A stretch of 7,016 nt of DNA from Pedosphaera sp. (GTDB lineage Bacteria; Verrucomicrobiota; Verrucomicrobiia; Limisphaerales; Pedosphaeraceae). Shown one piece after another: positions 6,072 through 7,016 of this stretch. The stretch covers positions 1-7,016 of the forward strand of contig JAQGOT010000433.1 in assembly GCA_028293465.1 (NCBI GenBank). Reading direction: 5' to 3'. A program made the position numbers and the translations under genes. A model generated the notes under the pieces. That model saw only the letters and a program-made list of their open reading frames with translations. It was not told where the DNA came from and did not search any database. Numbering within the stretch: position 1 is the first letter of the stretch; each line of letters starts with the position of its first letter.

Positions 6072-6659
6072 GTGTTGCAAACTGACTTTACGGGCGGGCG
6101 CGTGGGCATACGGCGTTTCCGAACAGATGATATTCCGCTGCTGTTCGAAGCCGCGCGTGAATCGATCAACGAACTCTCGGCCTGGATGGTCTGGTGTCAT
6201 CCGGGCTATTCCGTGGCGGACAGCGCGTCCTTCATTTCGGGATGCTGCGCCGAATGGGACCGGGGCGGACACTTTAGCTTCGTCATCCATGATGTTCGTG
6301 ACGGCGCTTTTCTCGGCAGTGTGGGACTGAATCAAGTGAACCGAATCCACAGTTTTGCCAACATCGGTTACTGGGTGCGAACGAGCTGTACTGGTCAGGG
6401 TGTGGCCGCCGCCGCAACCCGCCTGATTGCCCAGTTCGGTTTGCAGGAACTGGGTCTCAACCGGCTGGAATTGCTGGTGCCCACCGGCAATCAGCCCAGC
6501 CAGCGGGTGGCGGAAAAGACCGGTGCCAAGCTCGAAGGCGTTTTGCGGAAACGCCTTTTGCTCCAGGGAGCGCCGCACGATGCCGCCCTGTATTCATTGG
6601 TGGCCGAAGATTTGCAGGTTTCAACCCATCGTAAGCTCGCCGCCCACCAGCAATTTTAA
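6072..6659 (+). CDS. GNAT-family N-acetyltransferase (RimJ/RimL type)
   Basis: Complete 195-residue acetyltransferase, the usual size for RimJ/RimL-like enzymes, which move an acetyl group from acetyl-CoA to an amine such as a protein N-terminus or a small molecule. Visible signs are the N-terminal GGRVGIRRFRTDDIPLLFEA (8-27), the central strand FLGSVGLNQV (80-89), and the acetyl-CoA pyrophosphate-binding motif A, IGYWVRTSCTGQGVAAAATR (98-117), with GQGVA in the R/QxxGxG/A position. The C-terminal stretch from 143 on has the family pattern of an N-and-S pair (NQPSQRVAEKTGAKLEG) followed by LRKRLLLQGAPHDAALYSLV. The start is GTG at 6072, or TTG at 6075; neither has a Shine-Dalgarno, and the predicted promoter places RNA start close to the GTG. 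It is divergent from the TetR-type gene and converges on an MFS gene with 8 bp between stops. The substrate cannot be read from sequence; a role in resistance or ribosomal protein modification would be speculation. Confidence 0.9.
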   Translation: MLQTDFTGGRVGIRRFRTDDIPLLFEAARESINELSAWMVWCHPGYSVADSASFISGCCAEWDRGGHFSFVIHDVRDGAFLGSVGLNQVNRIHSFANIGYWVRTSCTGQGVAAAATRLIAQFGLQELGLNRLELLVPTGNQPSQRVAEKTGAKLEGVLRKRLLLQGAPHDAALYSLVAEDLQVSTHRKLAAHQQF

Positions 6660-6666
6660 TTGCCGG
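6647..6666. terminator. Inverted repeat at the convergent gene junction, possible bidirectional terminator
   Basis: GCAATT (6650-6655) and AATTGC (6658-6663) are exact inverted copies around TT. Two further C-G pairs lie outside one A-C mismatch (6647-6666). It spans the acetyltransferase stop codon and most of the 8-bp gap to the opposing MFS stop. The loop is too small and there is no T run after the stem, so this is not a classical intrinsic terminator. Location between convergent genes is the main argument. Confidence 0.2.
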
Positions 6667-6667
6667 C

Positions 6668-7016
6668 TTACGCCCGCGGCCACAACCGCAGCCACACGCG
6701 TTGCGGCGATTGGATCAAGATCTCTCGCATCAGCCCCTCCATGTTTGTCGCCTCCGGTTCATGCAACCGTTGCGCCAGCATGAGCGCGACCAGGAATACC
6801 GCGCCGGCGCCGGCAAAAAAGATGCTGAACCGGTTCCATTCCAGGCAAAGCCAGGTCGTTTTCCAATTACCCACCGCATCGATCAACAAACCCCACCCGA
6901 TCGGTGCCAGGCCGAGACAGACGCTCCCAAGCACGGAGTAGAGGGCAAAGAAATGATTGCGCCCCATCACCGGAATCACGGCCATCGCCAGCCGGGTGTT
7001 GGCCATCTGGACCAAG
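6668..7016 (-). CDS. Major facilitator superfamily (MFS) transporter, C-terminal part
   Basis: The last 115 codons of a membrane transporter; the frame is open to the right edge, so the true start is outside the window. The TAA stop is at 6670-6668. Two transmembrane helices are visible: HFFALYSVLGSVCLGLAPIGWGLLID and RFSIFFAGAGAVFLVALMLAQRL, consistent with TM11 and TM12 of a 12-helix MFS protein. The preceding TRLAMAVIPVMGRNHFFALY has the look of the TM10-11 loop, where a segment ending in a basic residue leads into a helix with small residues. After TM12 comes a soluble tail of about 30 residues (EPEATNMEGLMREIL to the end), fairly long for the family and rich in Arg and Trp at its end (RVWLRLWPRA). 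Substrate is unknown. It converges on the acetyltransferase gene, so it is not co-transcribed with it. Family call is good but rests on a fragment. Confidence 0.75.
   Translation of the reverse strand, partial: LVQMANTRLAMAVIPVMGRNHFFALYSVLGSVCLGLAPIGWGLLIDAVGNWKTTWLCLEWNRFSIFFAGAGAVFLVALMLAQRLHEPEATNMEGLMREILIQSPQRVWLRLWPRA

Noticed and set aside
6042..6578. Minus-strand open frame of 178 codons opposite the acetyltransferase
   Set aside because: The plus strand encodes a well-formed GNAT protein with motif A. The antisense frame has no domain.
6072..7016. Acetyltransferase plus MFS transporter as a dedicated resistance or biosynthesis module with the pump
   Set aside because: The acetyltransferase is divergent from the pump operon and convergent with the MFS gene, so there is no shared transcript. 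Adjacency alone does not support a joint system.
1..7016. Mobile element, CRISPR array, tRNA or rRNA gene
   Set aside because: I saw no transposase or integrase motifs, no terminal inverted repeats with target duplications, no spaced direct repeats and no cloverleaf-like sequence. Coding genes fill nearly all of the window.

Overview
The window is bacterial chromosomal-type DNA, GC-rich, from a diderm (Gram-negative) organism. It carries an RND tripartite efflux operon with two lipoprotein signal sequences and an outer-membrane channel. The phylum cannot be fixed from the sequence. None of the five gene starts visible here has a recognisable Shine-Dalgarno sequence. That, with the GC-rich coding style, would fit Verrucomicrobiota or a related group, but this is only a guess.

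Layout from left to right. The minus strand carries a MexEF-OprN / OqxAB-like efflux operon, transcribed right to left. Its order is periplasmic adaptor (3859-5043), HAE1-family RND pump (596-3817), then the start of an outer-membrane factor that runs off the left edge (1-599). Pump and channel overlap by 4 bp in an ATGA junction; adaptor and pump are 41 bp apart. Upstream, after a 218-bp gap, lies a TetR/AcrR-type regulator on the same strand (5262-5954). A 117-bp divergent intergenic region follows, holding two perfect inverted repeats and two plausible promoters. On its right is a plus-strand RimJ/RimL-type GNAT acetyltransferase (6072-6659). It converges, with 8 bp between stop codons, on the C-terminal part of a major facilitator superfamily transporter that runs off the right edge (6668-7016, minus strand).

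How it works together (inference). The TetR protein probably represses its own promoter through a 14-bp perfect palindrome lying inside the -35/-10 spacer. It may also repress the efflux operon: the gap before the adaptor gene repeats 8 bp of that operator, GTTAGTGA. Release by a small-molecule ligand would induce the pump, which exports amphiphilic toxic compounds through the outer-membrane channel. The acetyltransferase and the MFS transporter are neighbours with no demonstrated link to the pump.

The gene content is ordinary. The items worth a second look are regulatory: the operator pair, the matched promoter geometry that predicts leaderless GTG transcripts for both divergent genes, a second inverted repeat on the acetyltransferase promoter, and a 66-codon upstream ORF ending in an ATGA overlap with the adaptor gene. 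I found no mobile element, CRISPR array, RNA gene or clearly novel system. No gene-free stretch exceeds 300 bases.
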